Source: Caulobacter sp.
Lineage (GTDB): Bacteria > Pseudomonadota > Alphaproteobacteria > Caulobacterales > Caulobacteraceae
Assembly: GCA_017744495.1 (NCBI GenBank)
Contig: JAGIBE010000215.1
Location: 1-37,212 of the forward strand
Reading direction: 5' to 3'
Length of the DNA: 37,212 nt
Of this stretch, positions 8,159-17,228 are shown in pieces. The translations under genes were made by a program, and so were the position numbers. Under the pieces are notes generated by a model. The model saw only the letters and a program-made list of their open reading frames with translations, had not been told where the DNA came from and did not search any database. Within the stretch, counting starts at the first letter, position 1. The number at the start of each line of letters is the position of its first letter.

Positions 8159-8186
8159 AACCTAAAGGCGTCTTGAAAATCGTCAA
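8159..8186 (-). promoter_or_regulatory. Candidate promoter of the RTX gene
   Basis: On the minus strand TTGACG (8186-8181) and TAGGTT (8164-8159) are 16 bases apart and lie about 70 bases upstream of the RTX start codon. TTGACG matches the Caulobacter housekeeping -35 element. The -10 match is weaker. Confidence 0.4.
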
Positions 8187-8272
8187 CCGGTAAGCGCCGA
8201 CCAGGAACGCATGCACCATCGCCAGACGTCCGCGGGCCCGCTAGCGTCCAATCATCCGACAGGAGCCTTGCC

Positions 8273-9940
8273 GTGACCGCCAATTCCACCTCGCCAACCG
8301 CCGCCCGCCCCTGGTGGAAGGACGCGGTGATCTACCAGATCTATCCGCGCTCTTTCCTCGACACGAACGGCGACGGGGTGGGCGATCTGCCGGGGATCAC
8401 GGCGAAGCTGGACTATCTAAAGGCCCTGGGCGTCGACGTGGTCTGGCTCAGCCCGCACTTCGATAGCCCCAACGCCGACAACGGCTACGACATCCGCGAC
8501 TACCGCAAGGTGATGGCGGAGTTCGGCACCATGGCCGACTTCGACGCCATGCTGGCGGGCATGACCGCGCGGGGCATCCGGCTGATCATCGACCTAGTCG
8601 TCAATCACTCGAGCGACGAGCACGCCTGGTTCGTGGAGAGCCGCAAGAGCCGGGACAATCCCTATCGCGACTACTACATCTGGCGCGATCCCAAGCCCGA
8701 TGGTGGCCCGCCCAACAACTACCGCGCCTTCTTCGGCGGCCCGGCATGGACCTTCGATGAAGGCTCCGGCCAGTACTATCTGCACTATTTCGCCGCCAAG
8801 CAGCCGGACCTGAACTGGGACAATCCGAAGGTCCGGCAGGAGGTCTGGGACCTGATGCGGTTCTGGCTGGACAAAGGCGTGTCGGGCTTCCGGATGGATG
8901 TCATCCCGTTCATCGCCAAGACCTCGGGCCTGCCCGACCTGACGTCCGAGGAGCTGCGTGCGCCGCAGTTCGTCTATGCCGGCGATCCCCGGCTGCACGA
9001 TCACCTGCGCGAGATGCGCCGCGAGGTGCTGGACCACTACGACACCATGACGGTCGGCGAGGCCTTCGGCGTCCGTCCCGAAAAGGCCCGCGACCTGATC
9101 GACAGCCGCCGGCGCGAGCTGGACCTGGTGATCAATTTCGACATCGTCCGCATGGACATTGACGGCTGGCGCAAGACCAGCTGGACCCTGCCTCGCCTGA
9201 AGGCCCTCTACACCGAGTTGGACCAGGCCGTCGGGCCGTTCGGCTGGAACACGGTGTTCCTGTCCAACCACGACAATCCGCGCTCGGTCTCGCACTTCGG
9301 CGACGACGATCCCGCATGGGTCGAGCGCTCGGCCAAGGTGCTCAACACCCTGATCCTGACCCAGCGCGGCACGCCGTTCCTCTATCAGGGCGAGGAGCTG
9401 GGCATGACCAACTATCCGTTCCGAACCCTGGACGACTTCGACGACCTGGAGGTGGCCGGCCGCTGGCGCGACGTGAAGCACCGGGTGTCGGAGGCGGAAT
9501 ACCTGGCCAACGCCCGGGCCATGGGCCGCGACAACGCCCGCACGCCGATGCAGTGGACCTCGGGTCCCAACGGCGGGTTCACCACGGGCCGGCCGTGGCT
9601 GCCGGTCAATCCGAACACCGCGACGATCAACGCGGCGGCCGAGGCGGAGCGGCCGGACTCCGTGCTGAACCACACCCGGGCGCTGATCGCCTTCCGACGC
9701 GACTCGATCGACCTGCGCGAAGGCGATTACCGCGACATCGATCCAGACCACGAACAGGTCTTCGCCTATCGGCGGGGCAAGCTGCTGGTCCTCCTGAACT
9801 TCGAACGGGAGGCGGTGCGCTACGCCGTCCCTGCCGAGCAGGCCCTCCACGGTGTCGTCTTCGGAAGCGCCGAGATCCAGGGCCAGACGGTGCGCCTGGA
9901 CGGCTGGACCTCGGCGATCCTGGAGGTCGGGGCCGGCTAG
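8273..9940 (+). CDS. GH13 alpha-glucosidase (oligo-1,6-glucosidase type)
   Basis: The 555-residue enzyme starts at GTG 8273 with AGGAG at 8261-8265. The N-terminus WWKDAVIYQIYPRSFLDTNGDGVGDL is typical of GH13 exo-acting alpha-glucosidases (cited here by its parts: WWKDAVIYQIYPRSF and NGDGVGDL). The conserved regions are LIIDLVVNHSS, GFRMDVIPF with nucleophile Asp209, TVGEAF with acid/base Glu263, and FLSNHDNPR with Asp334. NGDGVGDLPG also fits the calcium site common in this subfamily. No signal peptide is seen, so it should act in the cytoplasm on maltose, isomaltose or short alpha-glucans. It is transcribed away from the RTX gene and converges on the SnoaL-like gene with a 4-base overlap. 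Exact linkage specificity cannot be read by eye. Confidence 0.93.
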   Translation: MTANSTSPTAARPWWKDAVIYQIYPRSFLDTNGDGVGDLPGITAKLDYLKALGVDVVWLSPHFDSPNADNGYDIRDYRKVMAEFGTMADFDAMLAGMTARGIRLIIDLVVNHSSDEHAWFVESRKSRDNPYRDYYIWRDPKPDGGPPNNYRAFFGGPAWTFDEGSGQYYLHYFAAKQPDLNWDNPKVRQEVWDLMRFWLDKGVSGFRMDVIPFIAKTSGLPDLTSEELRAPQFVYAGDPRLHDHLREMRREVLDHYDTMTVGEAFGVRPEKARDLIDSRRRELDLVINFDIVRMDIDGWRKTSWTLPRLKALYTELDQAVGPFGWNTVFLSNHDNPRSVSHFGDDDPAWVERSAKVLNTLILTQRGTPFLYQGEELGMTNYPFRTLDDFDDLEVAGRWRDVKHRVSEAEYLANARAMGRDNARTPMQWTSGPNGGFTTGRPWLPVNPNTATINAAAEAERPDSVLNHTRALIAFRRDSIDLREGDYRDIDPDHEQVFAYRRGKLLVLLNFEREAVRYAVPAEQALHGVVFGSAEIQGQTVRLDGWTSAILEVGAG

Positions 9941-10305
9941 GCCGGGGTGCGAGCCGGATCGAGGAAGGTATAGAGGGCGGCGATGCGGTCGTCCTCCACG
10001 ACCACGACGTCCAGGCCCGTGATCCGCGACGGGTCGCCGGCGGGCCCGAAGGCCCAGGCCAGCCGGCCGCTGTCCTGCAGGACCTGCGGCTCCCCGATCT
10101 CCGTGAAGACGTGGTCCGGAAGCCTCCCCTGCAGCGTAGCAACGGCTGTCTCCAACGCCTGGTGGCCGACGTGGCGGCCGTGCGGATCGGAAAAGACGGC
10201 GTCGGGCTTGTACAGCGCCTGTATCGCCGCCGCCCGTCTGGCCGGATCGCGCTCGCCGAACACCTCGAGGAGGTTGCGCGTCAGCAGGGTTTCGATGGTC
10301 GACAT
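9937..10305 (-). CDS. SnoaL/NTF2-like small protein
   Basis: The 122-residue product has the NTF2-like cone-fold pattern: an N-terminal helical stretch (IETLLTRNLLEVFGERD), the YKPDAVFSDPHGRHVGHQALE block, and late strands ending in IAALYTFLDP. Family members include polyketide cyclases, isomerases and non-catalytic binding proteins, so no reaction can be assigned. GAAGGAG precedes the ATG. It follows the SDR gene by 22 bases on the same strand, so the two probably form one operon and may act on the same small molecule. Its stop overlaps the end of the convergent glucosidase gene. Confidence 0.82.
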   Translation of the reverse strand: MSTIETLLTRNLLEVFGERDPARRAAAIQALYKPDAVFSDPHGRHVGHQALETAVATLQGRLPDHVFTEIGEPQVLQDSGRLAWAFGPAGDPSRITGLDVVVVEDDRIAALYTFLDPARTPA

Positions 10306-10327
10306 ATCGGTGTCTCCTTCGCGCCGG

Positions 10328-11083
10328 TCAGACCTGGGCCACGCCGCCGTCGATGGCCAGTTCCGAACCGACCATGAAGGCGGAGTCGTCCGAAGCCAGG
10401 AACAGCACAGCCTTGGCGATCTCGTCCGGCGCCGCCACGCGGCCGATCGGCGTCTGGCCGGCGAGATAGTCGAGCAGGCCTTGCTGCGCGGCCGGATCGG
10501 AGCCGGCCAGTTCCACCAGGCCCTGCGTCTTGACCGGTCCGGGGCTGACGATGTTGACCCGGATGCCCCGATCCTTCAGGTCCAGGGTCCAGCTGCGGGC
10601 CAGGTTGCGCACCGCGGCCTTGGACGCGCTGTAGACGCTGAAGGCGGCCGTGCCGGTGCTCCCCGCGCTGGACCCCGTCAGGATCACGCTGGCCCCGTCG
10701 CGCAGCAGCGGCAGCGCCTTCTGCACCGTGAAGATCACGCCCTTCACGTTGCGCCCGAAGATATCGTCGTAATGGGCCTCGGTGATCGCGCCCAAGGGCA
10801 GCATGTCGCCGCCGCCGGCGTTGGCGAACAGGGCGTCGATCTGGCCATGGCGTTGCTGGACGGCGTCGTACAGCCGGTCGATGTCGGCCAGCTTGGACAT
10901 GTCGGCCTGCACGCCCACGGTCTTGCCGCCGATCGACTTCACGGCAGCGTCCAGCTCGGCCTGGCGACGGCCGGTGATGAACACGCTGGCGCCCTCTTCC
11001 GCGAACCGTCGGGCGGCGGCCAGGCCGATCCCGCTGGTGCCGCCGGTCACCACAACCACCTTGCCTTCGAATTTGCCGTTCAT
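10328..11083 (-). CDS. Short-chain dehydrogenase/reductase (classical SDR)
   Basis: I take the ATG at 11083, preceded by AAGGAGA, rather than an in-frame start 111 bases upstream with no homologous sequence. The 251-residue protein has the Rossmann motif TGGTSGIG (13-20), NAGG near residue 88, catalytic Ser138/139, and YSASK with Tyr151 and Lys155. GRR after the second strand suggests NADP preference, which is an inference. The C-terminal SPGPVKT and AIDGG blocks are also classical. It probably oxidises or reduces a small alcohol or ketone. It leads a two-gene unit with the SnoaL-like gene and diverges from a LysR gene, the usual layout for a LysR-controlled oxidoreductase. Confidence 0.92.
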   Translation of the reverse strand: MNGKFEGKVVVVTGGTSGIGLAAARRFAEEGASVFITGRRQAELDAAVKSIGGKTVGVQADMSKLADIDRLYDAVQQRHGQIDALFANAGGGDMLPLGAITEAHYDDIFGRNVKGVIFTVQKALPLLRDGASVILTGSSAGSTGTAAFSVYSASKAAVRNLARSWTLDLKDRGIRVNIVSPGPVKTQGLVELAGSDPAAQQGLLDYLAGQTPIGRVAAPDEIAKAVLFLASDDSAFMVGSELAIDGGVAQV

Positions 11084-11100
11084 CTGAAACTCTCCTTGGT

Positions 11101-11117
11101 CGGCGAACCGTTCGCCG
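11101..11117. promoter_or_regulatory. Palindrome in the SDR/LysR divergent region
   Basis: CGGCGAAC (11101-11108) and GTTCGCCG (11110-11117) are perfect 8-base arms around one C. It lies 18 bases upstream of the SDR start codon, in its leader. A second imperfect dyad, TGTTCC (11176-11181) and GGGACA (11188-11193), lies just before the LysR start. Either could be a LysR or other regulator site. The first does not fit the simple T-N11-A LysR box. Confidence 0.45.
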
Positions 11118-11198
11118 TGACAAGAGAGATGCATCTGGAACGATGAGGCGAGTAGACTGGCGTTGTGGTACTTACTGTTCCGAAAATGGGACAATGGA

Positions 11199-12119
11199 AT
11201 GCCGGACCTGAACGACTATCTCCTCTATGCCCAGGTGGTGACGCATGGCGGTTTCGCGCCGGCCAGCCGGGCGTTGCGCCAGCCGAAGTCCACTCTGAGC
11301 CGGCGGATCGCGGCGCTGGAGGCTCGGCTGGGCGTGCGGCTAATCGAGCGCACGACGCGCCGCTTCCGGGTCACCGAGGTGGGCCAGGCGTTCTACGAGC
11401 GCTGCCGGATCGTGGCGCTGGACGTGGAGCAGGCCGAGTCGGTGGCCGCCGAGGCCCGGAGCGAACCGCACGGCCTGATCCGCTTCAGCTGCCCCACCGG
11501 ATTGATCGAGACCTTGTCGGCGAGCTTTCCGCGCTTCCTGGCGCGCTTTCCCAAGGTGCGGCTGCAGGTGATCGCGACGGATCGCGCCGTGGACCTGATC
11601 GACGAGCGGATCGACGTCGCTCTGCGGGTGCGGACCGTGCTGGCGACCGACGCCGCGCTCACCATGCGGACACTGGGGCGCTCGCGCCGCATCCTGGTGG
11701 CGGGGCCGCAGCTCGCCGCGCGCTGCCGCGACCTGGACATCGACCAGTTGGCCGGCCTGCCGACCCTGAGCCCCACGGATCAACTGGGCGAACTGACCTG
11801 GGACCTGCTGGGACCGGACGGCGCGAGCCGGGCGATCCGTCACGAGCCCCGCATGACCTGTGGCGACTTCCTGGCCCTGCGCGACGCCGCCGCGGCCAAT
11901 CTCGGCGTCGCCTTTCTGCCCGACCATGTCTGCAAGGCCGACCTCGACAACGGCCGGCTGGCGCACCTCTTCCCCGAATGGCGATCCGAGGATGGGATCG
12001 TGCATATCGTCTTCACCACGCGACGCGGACTGCCGCCGTCCGTGCGGGCGTTCATCGACCACCTGGCCGCCGTCTTCAGCGCCGAGCGGCCCACCGACCA
12101 GGGAAGCCGACGTGTGTAA
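11199..12119 (+). CDS. LysR-family transcriptional regulator
   Basis: I prefer the ATG at 11199 ([14 protein letters not shown]), which matches the usual LysR N-terminus; an upstream TTG would add 12 residues. The 306-residue product has a winged helix-turn-helix at residues 1-60 ([27 protein letters not shown], seen in pieces such as [13 protein letters not shown] [10 protein letters not shown]). A periplasmic-binding-like effector domain fills the rest ([13 protein letters not shown] block at [11 protein letters not shown]). It resembles the AaeR/DmlR-like subgroup near quinone or drug-responsive regulators. Divergence from the SDR/SnoaL pair over 115 bases suggests it controls that pair and itself. 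Its effector is unknown. Confidence 0.93.
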   Translation: MPDLNDYLLYAQVVTHGGFAPASRALRQPKSTLSRRIAALEARLGVRLIERTTRRFRVTEVGQAFYERCRIVALDVEQAESVAAEARSEPHGLIRFSCPTGLIETLSASFPRFLARFPKVRLQVIATDRAVDLIDERIDVALRVRTVLATDAALTMRTLGRSRRILVAGPQLAARCRDLDIDQLAGLPTLSPTDQLGELTWDLLGPDGASRAIRHEPRMTCGDFLALRDAAAANLGVAFLPDHVCKADLDNGRLAHLFPEWRSEDGIVHIVFTTRRGLPPSVRAFIDHLAAVFSAERPTDQGSRRV

Positions 12120-12122
12120 GAG

Positions 12123-12146
12123 GGGCGTCCGCCGAGGCGGACGCCC
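12123..12146. terminator. Bidirectional hairpin between LysR and hydrolase genes
   Basis: GGGCGTCCGCC (12123-12133) and GGCGGACGCCC (12136-12146) form an 11-base perfect inverted repeat with two central bases. It starts four bases past the LysR stop and lies 10 bases past the end of the convergent hydrolase gene. T runs are poor on both sides, so it may need help, but location and strength fit a shared terminator. Confidence 0.7.
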
Positions 12147-12155
12147 TGGAAAATC

Positions 12156-13151
12156 CTACGCCTTGATGAAGGCCAGCAGGTCCGGATTGATGACTTCCGG
12201 GTGGGTCGTGCACATGCCGTGCGGCAGGCCCGGATAGGTCTTCAGCGTGCCGTGCTTGAGCAGCTTGATGCCGATCAGGGCGCTGTCGGCGATCGGCACG
12301 ATCTGGTCGTCCTCGCCGTGCATCAGGAATACCGGCACGTTGACGCTCTTGAGGTCCTCGGTGAAGTCGGTTTCCGAGAAGGCCTTGATGCAGTCGTAAT
12401 GCGCCTTGGCGCCGCCCATCATGCCCTGGCGCCACCAGTTCTCGACCACCGCCGGCGAGACCTTCGCGCCCTCGCGGTTGAAGCCGTAAAACGGGCCGGC
12501 CGCCACGTCGTGGAAGAACTGGGCGCGGTTGGCGTTCTGGGCGGCGCGGAAGCCGTCGAACACCTCGATCGGCAGGCCGCCGGGATTCTTGTCGCTCTTG
12601 ACCATGATCGGCGGCACCGCGCCGATCAGCACGGCCTTGGCCACGCGGCCCGGCTTGGCGCGGGCCACGTAGTGGATCACCTCGCCGCCGCCCGTGGAGT
12701 GACCCACATGGACGGCGTTCTTCAGGTCCAGGTGGTCGGTCAGGGCCGCGACATCGGCGGCGTAGGTGTCCATCTCGTTGCCGGTGTCGGTCTGGGTGGA
12801 CCGGCCGTGGCCGCGACGGTCATGGGCGATGACCCGGAAGCCTTCGCCCAGGAAGAACATCATCTGGGCGTCCCAGTCGTCGGCGCTCAGCGGCCAGCCG
12901 TGGTGAAACACGATCGGCTGGGCGGTCTTGGGACCCCAGTCCTTGTAGAAGATCTGGGTGCCGTCCTTGGTGGTGACGAAGCCGCTGCTCATGGTGCTGT
13001 CTCCTGGGGATTTGGGCGAGGCCTTGGGCGTCGCCGCGGAAGATATGGACGCCGAGAGCGAGGGGATCGCGCTCATCAGGGCCAGGCCGAGGCCGCTGGT
13101 GACGACGTTGCGCCGCGACGCGCCGTCGTGGTCATCTGAAGTCATGGTCAT
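12156..13151 (-). CDS. Alpha/beta hydrolase, non-heme chloroperoxidase/arylesterase type, with Tat-like signal
   Basis: From the ATG at 13151 (GAGAGG upstream) the product has 331 residues. The N-terminus carries a twin-arginine pair in [16 protein letters not shown] (Arg13-Arg14) followed by a hydrophobic stretch, which suggests Tat export. The mature part opens with [16 protein letters not shown], typical of cofactor-free chloroperoxidases and arylesterases. The nucleophile is Ser152 in GHSTGGG, the acid Asp281 or Asp282 in HGEDDQIVP, and the base His311 in LPHGM. These enzymes hydrolyse aryl esters and can form peracids that halogenate in vitro. An in-frame ATG 42 bases upstream is possible but would bury the Tat motif. 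It converges on the LysR gene. Confidence 0.9.
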   Translation of the reverse strand: MTMTSDDHDGASRRNVVTSGLGLALMSAIPSLSASISSAATPKASPKSPGDSTMSSGFVTTKDGTQIFYKDWGPKTAQPIVFHHGWPLSADDWDAQMMFFLGEGFRVIAHDRRGHGRSTQTDTGNEMDTYAADVAALTDHLDLKNAVHVGHSTGGGEVIHYVARAKPGRVAKAVLIGAVPPIMVKSDKNPGGLPIEVFDGFRAAQNANRAQFFHDVAAGPFYGFNREGAKVSPAVVENWWRQGMMGGAKAHYDCIKAFSETDFTEDLKSVNVPVFLMHGEDDQIVPIADSALIGIKLLKHGTLKTYPGLPHGMCTTHPEVINPDLLAFIKA

Positions 13152-13288
13152 GCGCTGCCCCTCTCTCTGTCGATCGGCGCGGACCGCCGACATCCTGGCG
13201 GACGCTAGGCCGATCGCGCGCGAACGGCTTGGACGGGTTTGCCGTGACTTGAAGGTTCTGGCAGGGCCGGCGGCGGATGCGGACGCGG

Positions 13289-14026
13289 TCAGGCGATCTC
13301 TGGACGGAAGAAGGTGTTGGCCGTCAGGCGACCATGGCGTGGATCGGCGCTCGCTGGCCGGTCGGGGAGGACGCCGGCGTGCAGCAGGTTGCTGGCGTAG
13401 ACCACGATCCGGTTGAAGGCCGGGGCGACGACGGCGGTCTGCTCGAACAGGGCGTTGGAGGCCACGACATAGCCTTCCTGATCGGGACTGTGGTCGCGTT
13501 TCTCCTCCGCCGCCATCTCCTCACGCAGAGCGGCCAGATAGGTCTGAGCGCGGTCGGGGGCGACCGCCTCGAAGCCGGTGGCGCGATGGCGGTAGAAGGC
13601 GGTGCCGCCGTGCGGGGGCCCGCACAGATAGTGCAGGATAGCCAGCTGGATCGGCGAGGTGGTGTCGATATGCGGCAGGCGCTGGGCGAAGGTCGCCTGG
13701 TCGGCCGGCAGGGTGGCCATCGACAGGGCGCAGGTGATGTGGGCCTTGCCGCCGGGCGCGATGCCGAACGTCTCCGCCAGATAAGGCCGCAGGGCGGTAA
13801 CCAGAGCCTGGACATAGCCCGGCGGCGCGGGCGCGCGGACGCCGGGATAGAAGTTCACGGCCGCCTTGACCGGAGCCAGGACCGCCGTCTCGGCGGCGAA
13901 GTCGACCAGGGTCTCCGCTCCCGTCAGCAGGCCGTCGAGGATCAGGACCGGATGCCGGTCCCGGCCGACGCGCAGAAGCTCGACACGCGGCGCCGCGCCG
14001 GGCGCGAAGGCGGCGGGATCGCTCAC
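13289..14026 (-). CDS. 2OG-Fe(II)-oxygenase-like protein (DUF6445-type) linked to halogenase genes
   Basis: The start is GTG at 14026, sharing GTGA with the stop of the upstream flavoprotein gene, which implies coupled translation. The 245-residue product shows a likely double-stranded beta-helix iron site: His119 and Asp121 in LPHIDTTSP, distal His216 in SNLLHAG, and Arg233 in RLTANTFF as 2-oxoglutarate anchor. I recall proteins of this kind beside tryptophan-halogenase-like genes in Caulobacter and xanthomonads, often labelled DUF6445; that label is from memory. Hydroxylation or another oxidation is inferred from the motif alone. It is the last gene of a minus-strand run starting at the hexosaminidase. 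Confidence 0.75.
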   Translation of the reverse strand: MSDPAAFAPGAAPRVELLRVGRDRHPVLILDGLLTGAETLVDFAAETAVLAPVKAAVNFYPGVRAPAPPGYVQALVTALRPYLAETFGIAPGGKAHITCALSMATLPADQATFAQRLPHIDTTSPIQLAILHYLCGPPHGGTAFYRHRATGFEAVAPDRAQTYLAALREEMAAEEKRDHSPDQEGYVVASNALFEQTAVVAPAFNRIVVYASNLLHAGVLPDRPASADPRHGRLTANTFFRPEIA

Positions 14027-15621
14027 CGGCGCAGCGCCTCGGCGGCCTCGGCGACGGCCGGCTCCGGGACCTTGGTGGTGAAGCCGCGCGTATAGACGTC
14101 GGTCAGCAGCGCGCGATGGTCGGGCAGGCCGGCGGCGGCCCGGCGCCCGGCCTCCTGGACCCGCGCGAAATCGGCCCGCGCCAGATCGCCGTGGGCATGG
14201 GCGGCCGGATCGACCTTGGTCGGATAGCCCATGCCGTAGAGGATGTACTGGTAATTGAAGTACTTGAAGCTCTCGTGGAGGTTCGGGAAGTCGAACAGGT
14301 TGGGCGGACGGTATTTCCACATCGCCAGGTGATCCCGAAGGCTCTCCGGGATCGAGGCTGGGTCGCAGTTGTCGGTCCAGAAGGCGTTGTCGGTCCGTCG
14401 GCTGATGCAGTAGTGCAGCTTGATGAAGTCGATGGCTCGCAGATAGCGGTCGGTCATCGCCGTATTGAACTGGCGGGCGGCGGCGTCCATGCCCCCCCGG
14501 CGCGGCAGGTTGCGGGCCAGCATGTAGGCGGCGGCCTCGATCAATACGATGCCGGTCGACTCCAGCGGCTCCAGGAACCCGCCCGACAGGCCCACGGCCA
14601 CGCAGTTCTTGACCCAGTGCGCCTCGCGATGGCCGACCTTCAGCTTCAGCAGGCGCGGCGTCAGCCCTTCGCCGACCTTGCCGACATAGCCGCGGAGGAT
14701 TTCCTCGGCGCGCTCGTCGGTGGTGTGGCGGCTAGAATAGACATAGCCCGTGCCCCGGCGGTCGGGCAGGCCGATGTCCCAGGTCCAGCCGGCCTCGTGG
14801 GCGGTGGAGATGGTGGTGGTGGCCACCGGGGCGTCGAGGCGCTCGTAAGGGACCTGCAGCGCCAGAGCCCGGTCGACGAACAGGGTGTCGCCCCTGTCGA
14901 TCCAGCGCGATCCCATGGCCTCGCCGATCAGGGCGCCGGCGAAGCCGGTGCAGTCGATATAGAGGTCGGCCTTGAGGTCGCCGTGCTCCTTGGTCGTCAC
15001 CGAGGCGATCGACCCGTCGTCGGCTTTGTTGACGCTCAGTACGTTGCCCAGCACGTGTCTGACGCCCGTGGCCTTGCCGACGTCGCGCAGCAGGTTGGCC
15101 AAACACCCGGCGTCGAAATGGTAGGCGTAGGTCATCGGTCCGCCGTACTGCGGATCGTCCAGGCGCTTGGGCCCGCGACCGGCGTCGCAGACCTTGTCCT
15201 GCAGGGTGACCGCGTCGGAGAACGGGATGTCGCCCGCCTCGCCCATCAGCCAGTAGGGCGCCAGATCCAAGCCGCCGTTCAGCAGCCGCGGCTGGGCGAA
15301 CGGGTGGTAGTAGTGGCTGTGAACGCCGTCCTTGGGCGCGGTTTTCCAGTCGACGAACTTGATGCCCTGCTTGAAGGCCGCGCCGGCCTCCCGCATGAAC
15401 CGCGCCTCGTCAACGCCGATCGTGCGCATCGTGTTCTGGATGGTCGGGAACGTGCCCTCGCCCACCCCGATGATGCCGATCTCGCTGGACTCGATCAGGG
15501 TGATGCGCACCCCGTCCGGCCGGGTCGAGCCCAGGCGGCGGGCGAGATATGCGGCAGTCATCCAGCCGGCCGTGCCGCCCCCGACGATCAGGATATGGTC
15601 GATGCCCGGTGCGTCGCTCAT
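14023..15621 (-). CDS. Tryptophan-halogenase-like FAD-dependent protein, copy 1
   Basis: The 532-residue flavoprotein has the FAD-binding motif GGGTAGW (14-20), then GVGEGTFPT, and the halogenase Lys84 in AAFKQGIKFVDW. That Lys matches Lys79 of PrnA, which holds the hypohalous acid or chloramine. The Glu of PLESTGI matches PrnA Glu346. The usual WxWxIP signature reads GWTWDIGLP, so the Pro is Gly. Its start overlaps the stop of copy 2 by four bases (ATGA), and its stop overlaps the oxygenase-like gene. In Caulobacter such proteins are often found near TonB receptors and their substrate is mostly unknown. A flavin reductase would be needed and is not in this window. Confidence 0.88.
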   Translation of the reverse strand: MSDAPGIDHILIVGGGTAGWMTAAYLARRLGSTRPDGVRITLIESSEIGIIGVGEGTFPTIQNTMRTIGVDEARFMREAGAAFKQGIKFVDWKTAPKDGVHSHYYHPFAQPRLLNGGLDLAPYWLMGEAGDIPFSDAVTLQDKVCDAGRGPKRLDDPQYGGPMTYAYHFDAGCLANLLRDVGKATGVRHVLGNVLSVNKADDGSIASVTTKEHGDLKADLYIDCTGFAGALIGEAMGSRWIDRGDTLFVDRALALQVPYERLDAPVATTTISTAHEAGWTWDIGLPDRRGTGYVYSSRHTTDERAEEILRGYVGKVGEGLTPRLLKLKVGHREAHWVKNCVAVGLSGGFLEPLESTGIVLIEAAAYMLARNLPRRGGMDAAARQFNTAMTDRYLRAIDFIKLHYCISRRTDNAFWTDNCDPASIPESLRDHLAMWKYRPPNLFDFPNLHESFKYFNYQYILYGMGYPTKVDPAAHAHGDLARADFARVQEAGRRAAAGLPDHRALLTDVYTRGFTTKVPEPAVAEAAEALRR

Positions 15622-17195
15622 CGCGCCGCCGCTCCATGGGGCGCCGGCCGGCGGAAGCCATTGCGATAAATCTCGGCCAGCAGGGCGCGGTGATCGGGCA
15701 TCGCCGCCGCCGCCCGGGCCGCCGCGTTCTCGATCCGCGCGAACTCCCGCCGCGCCGCGTCCAGATGCGGATAGGCGGAAAGATTGGCCGAAAGGTCGCT
15801 TTTGAAGCCCATGCCGTACAGAACATACTGGTAGTTGAAGACCTCGAAACTGTCATGCACGGTGCCGAAGTCGAAGGGGTCGGGCCCGCGGGTCTTCCAC
15901 ATCTCCAGCCGGTCCAGCAACGAGTCCGGGATGCTTTCGCGCCGGGTGTTGTCGATCCAGAAATCGTTGTCGGTGCGCCGGCTCAGACAATAGTGCAGCT
16001 TGATGAAGTCCAGCACGCCCTTGTAGCGCAGGCCCATGGCCTCGTTGAACAGGGCGGCGGTCGTCTCGAGGTCGCCCGAGCGCGGGAAGAGACGTCCCAG
16101 CATCCAGGCGGCGGCCTCGATCAGCATGATGCCCGTGGCCTCCAGCGGCTCCAGGAACCCGGCGGACAGGCCGACGGCCACACAGTTCTTCACCCACGGC
16201 GTCTTGCGATGGCCGATCGGCAGCTTCAGCTGGCGGGCGTCCAGTCCCTCGGCGGCGGGACCGATATAGGCGCGCAGGACCTCTTCGGCCCGGTCGTCGC
16301 TGGTGTGGTGATTGGAATAGACATAGCCGACGCCCCGGCGGTCGGGCAGGCCTATGTCCCAGGTCCAGCCGGCCTCGTGAGCGGTGGAGATCGTGCTCGC
16401 CGCCACCGACGCGTCCGGCCGCTCGTACAGGACCTGGATGGCCACGGCGCGGTTGACGAACAGCACGTCGCTGTCGTCGACGAAGGGCACGCCCATCGCT
16501 TCCCCGATCAGCTTCGCCGAGAAGCCGCTGCAGTCGATATAGAGGCCGGCCGTCAGCTCGCCGTGCTCGCGCGTGACGACGGCCGCGATCGCCCCCGTTT
16601 CGTCCAGGCGCGCGCCGTTCACGTTGCCGAGCAGGTGGCGCACGCCCAGGGCCTTGGCGGCCTCGCGCATCAGCACGGCCAGCTTGGCGGCGTCGAAATG
16701 GTAGGCGTAGCCGAGGGGGCTGGAATACTCCGGATCGTCGATCAGCTTGGGCCCCTTGCCTGCCTCGCAGATCGACTCCTGCAGGGTCACGGCTTCGGCG
16801 TAGGACTTGCCGCCCGCGCAGCCCATCAGCCAGTACGGCGCCAGGTCCATGCCGCCCAAGGCGTGGGGCCGGGTGAAGGGGTGGTAGTAGTGGCTGTGCG
16901 CGCCGTCGACGGGCGCGTCGACCCAGTCGACGAACTTGATCCCCTGCTTGAAGGCCGCCCCGGCCCCGCGCATGAACTGGGCTTCGTCGATGCCGATCTC
17001 GCGCATGGTGGCGCGGATGGTCGGGATCGTGCCCTCGCCCACCCCGATGATGCCGATCTCGCTCGACTCGATCAGGGTGATGCGCACACCGTCGGGCCGG
17101 TCCGCGCCCAGCTTGCGGGCCAGATAGGCGGCGGTGAGCCAGCCGGCCGTGCCGCCGCCGACGATCAGGATGTCGTTGATCGGCCTCTGGTCCAC
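15618..17195 (-). CDS. Tryptophan-halogenase-like FAD-dependent protein, copy 2
   Basis: The 525-residue protein is closely similar to the next gene along nearly its whole length, so the two probably arose by tandem duplication. It has GGGTAGW (13-19), GVGEGTIPT and Lys83 in AFKQGIKFVDW. The Glu of the PLE block is kept, but the next residue is Ala (PLEATGI) where copy 1 and classical halogenases have Ser. The WxWxIP signature again reads GWTWDIGLP. The GTG start at 17195 has GAGGGGG upstream and lies 33 bases past the PTS EIICBB stop on the same strand, suggesting cotranscription with the nag PTS genes. A monooxygenase or other flavin role instead of halogenation is possible. Confidence 0.88.
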   Translation of the reverse strand: MDQRPINDILIVGGGTAGWLTAAYLARKLGADRPDGVRITLIESSEIGIIGVGEGTIPTIRATMREIGIDEAQFMRGAGAAFKQGIKFVDWVDAPVDGAHSHYYHPFTRPHALGGMDLAPYWLMGCAGGKSYAEAVTLQESICEAGKGPKLIDDPEYSSPLGYAYHFDAAKLAVLMREAAKALGVRHLLGNVNGARLDETGAIAAVVTREHGELTAGLYIDCSGFSAKLIGEAMGVPFVDDSDVLFVNRAVAIQVLYERPDASVAASTISTAHEAGWTWDIGLPDRRGVGYVYSNHHTSDDRAEEVLRAYIGPAAEGLDARQLKLPIGHRKTPWVKNCVAVGLSAGFLEPLEATGIMLIEAAAWMLGRLFPRSGDLETTAALFNEAMGLRYKGVLDFIKLHYCLSRRTDNDFWIDNTRRESIPDSLLDRLEMWKTRGPDPFDFGTVHDSFEVFNYQYVLYGMGFKSDLSANLSAYPHLDAARREFARIENAAARAAAAMPDHRALLAEIYRNGFRRPAPHGAAAR

Positions 17196-17228
17196 GCCGG
17201 CCCCCTCACGCTTCCATCCTACCTAGCA

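Noticed and set aside
13289..14320. A longer version of the oxygenase-like protein starting at 14320
   Set aside because: The extra N-terminal part is an Arg/Pro-rich shifted reading of the flavoprotein gene. The GTG at 14026 gives the usual 4-base overlap.
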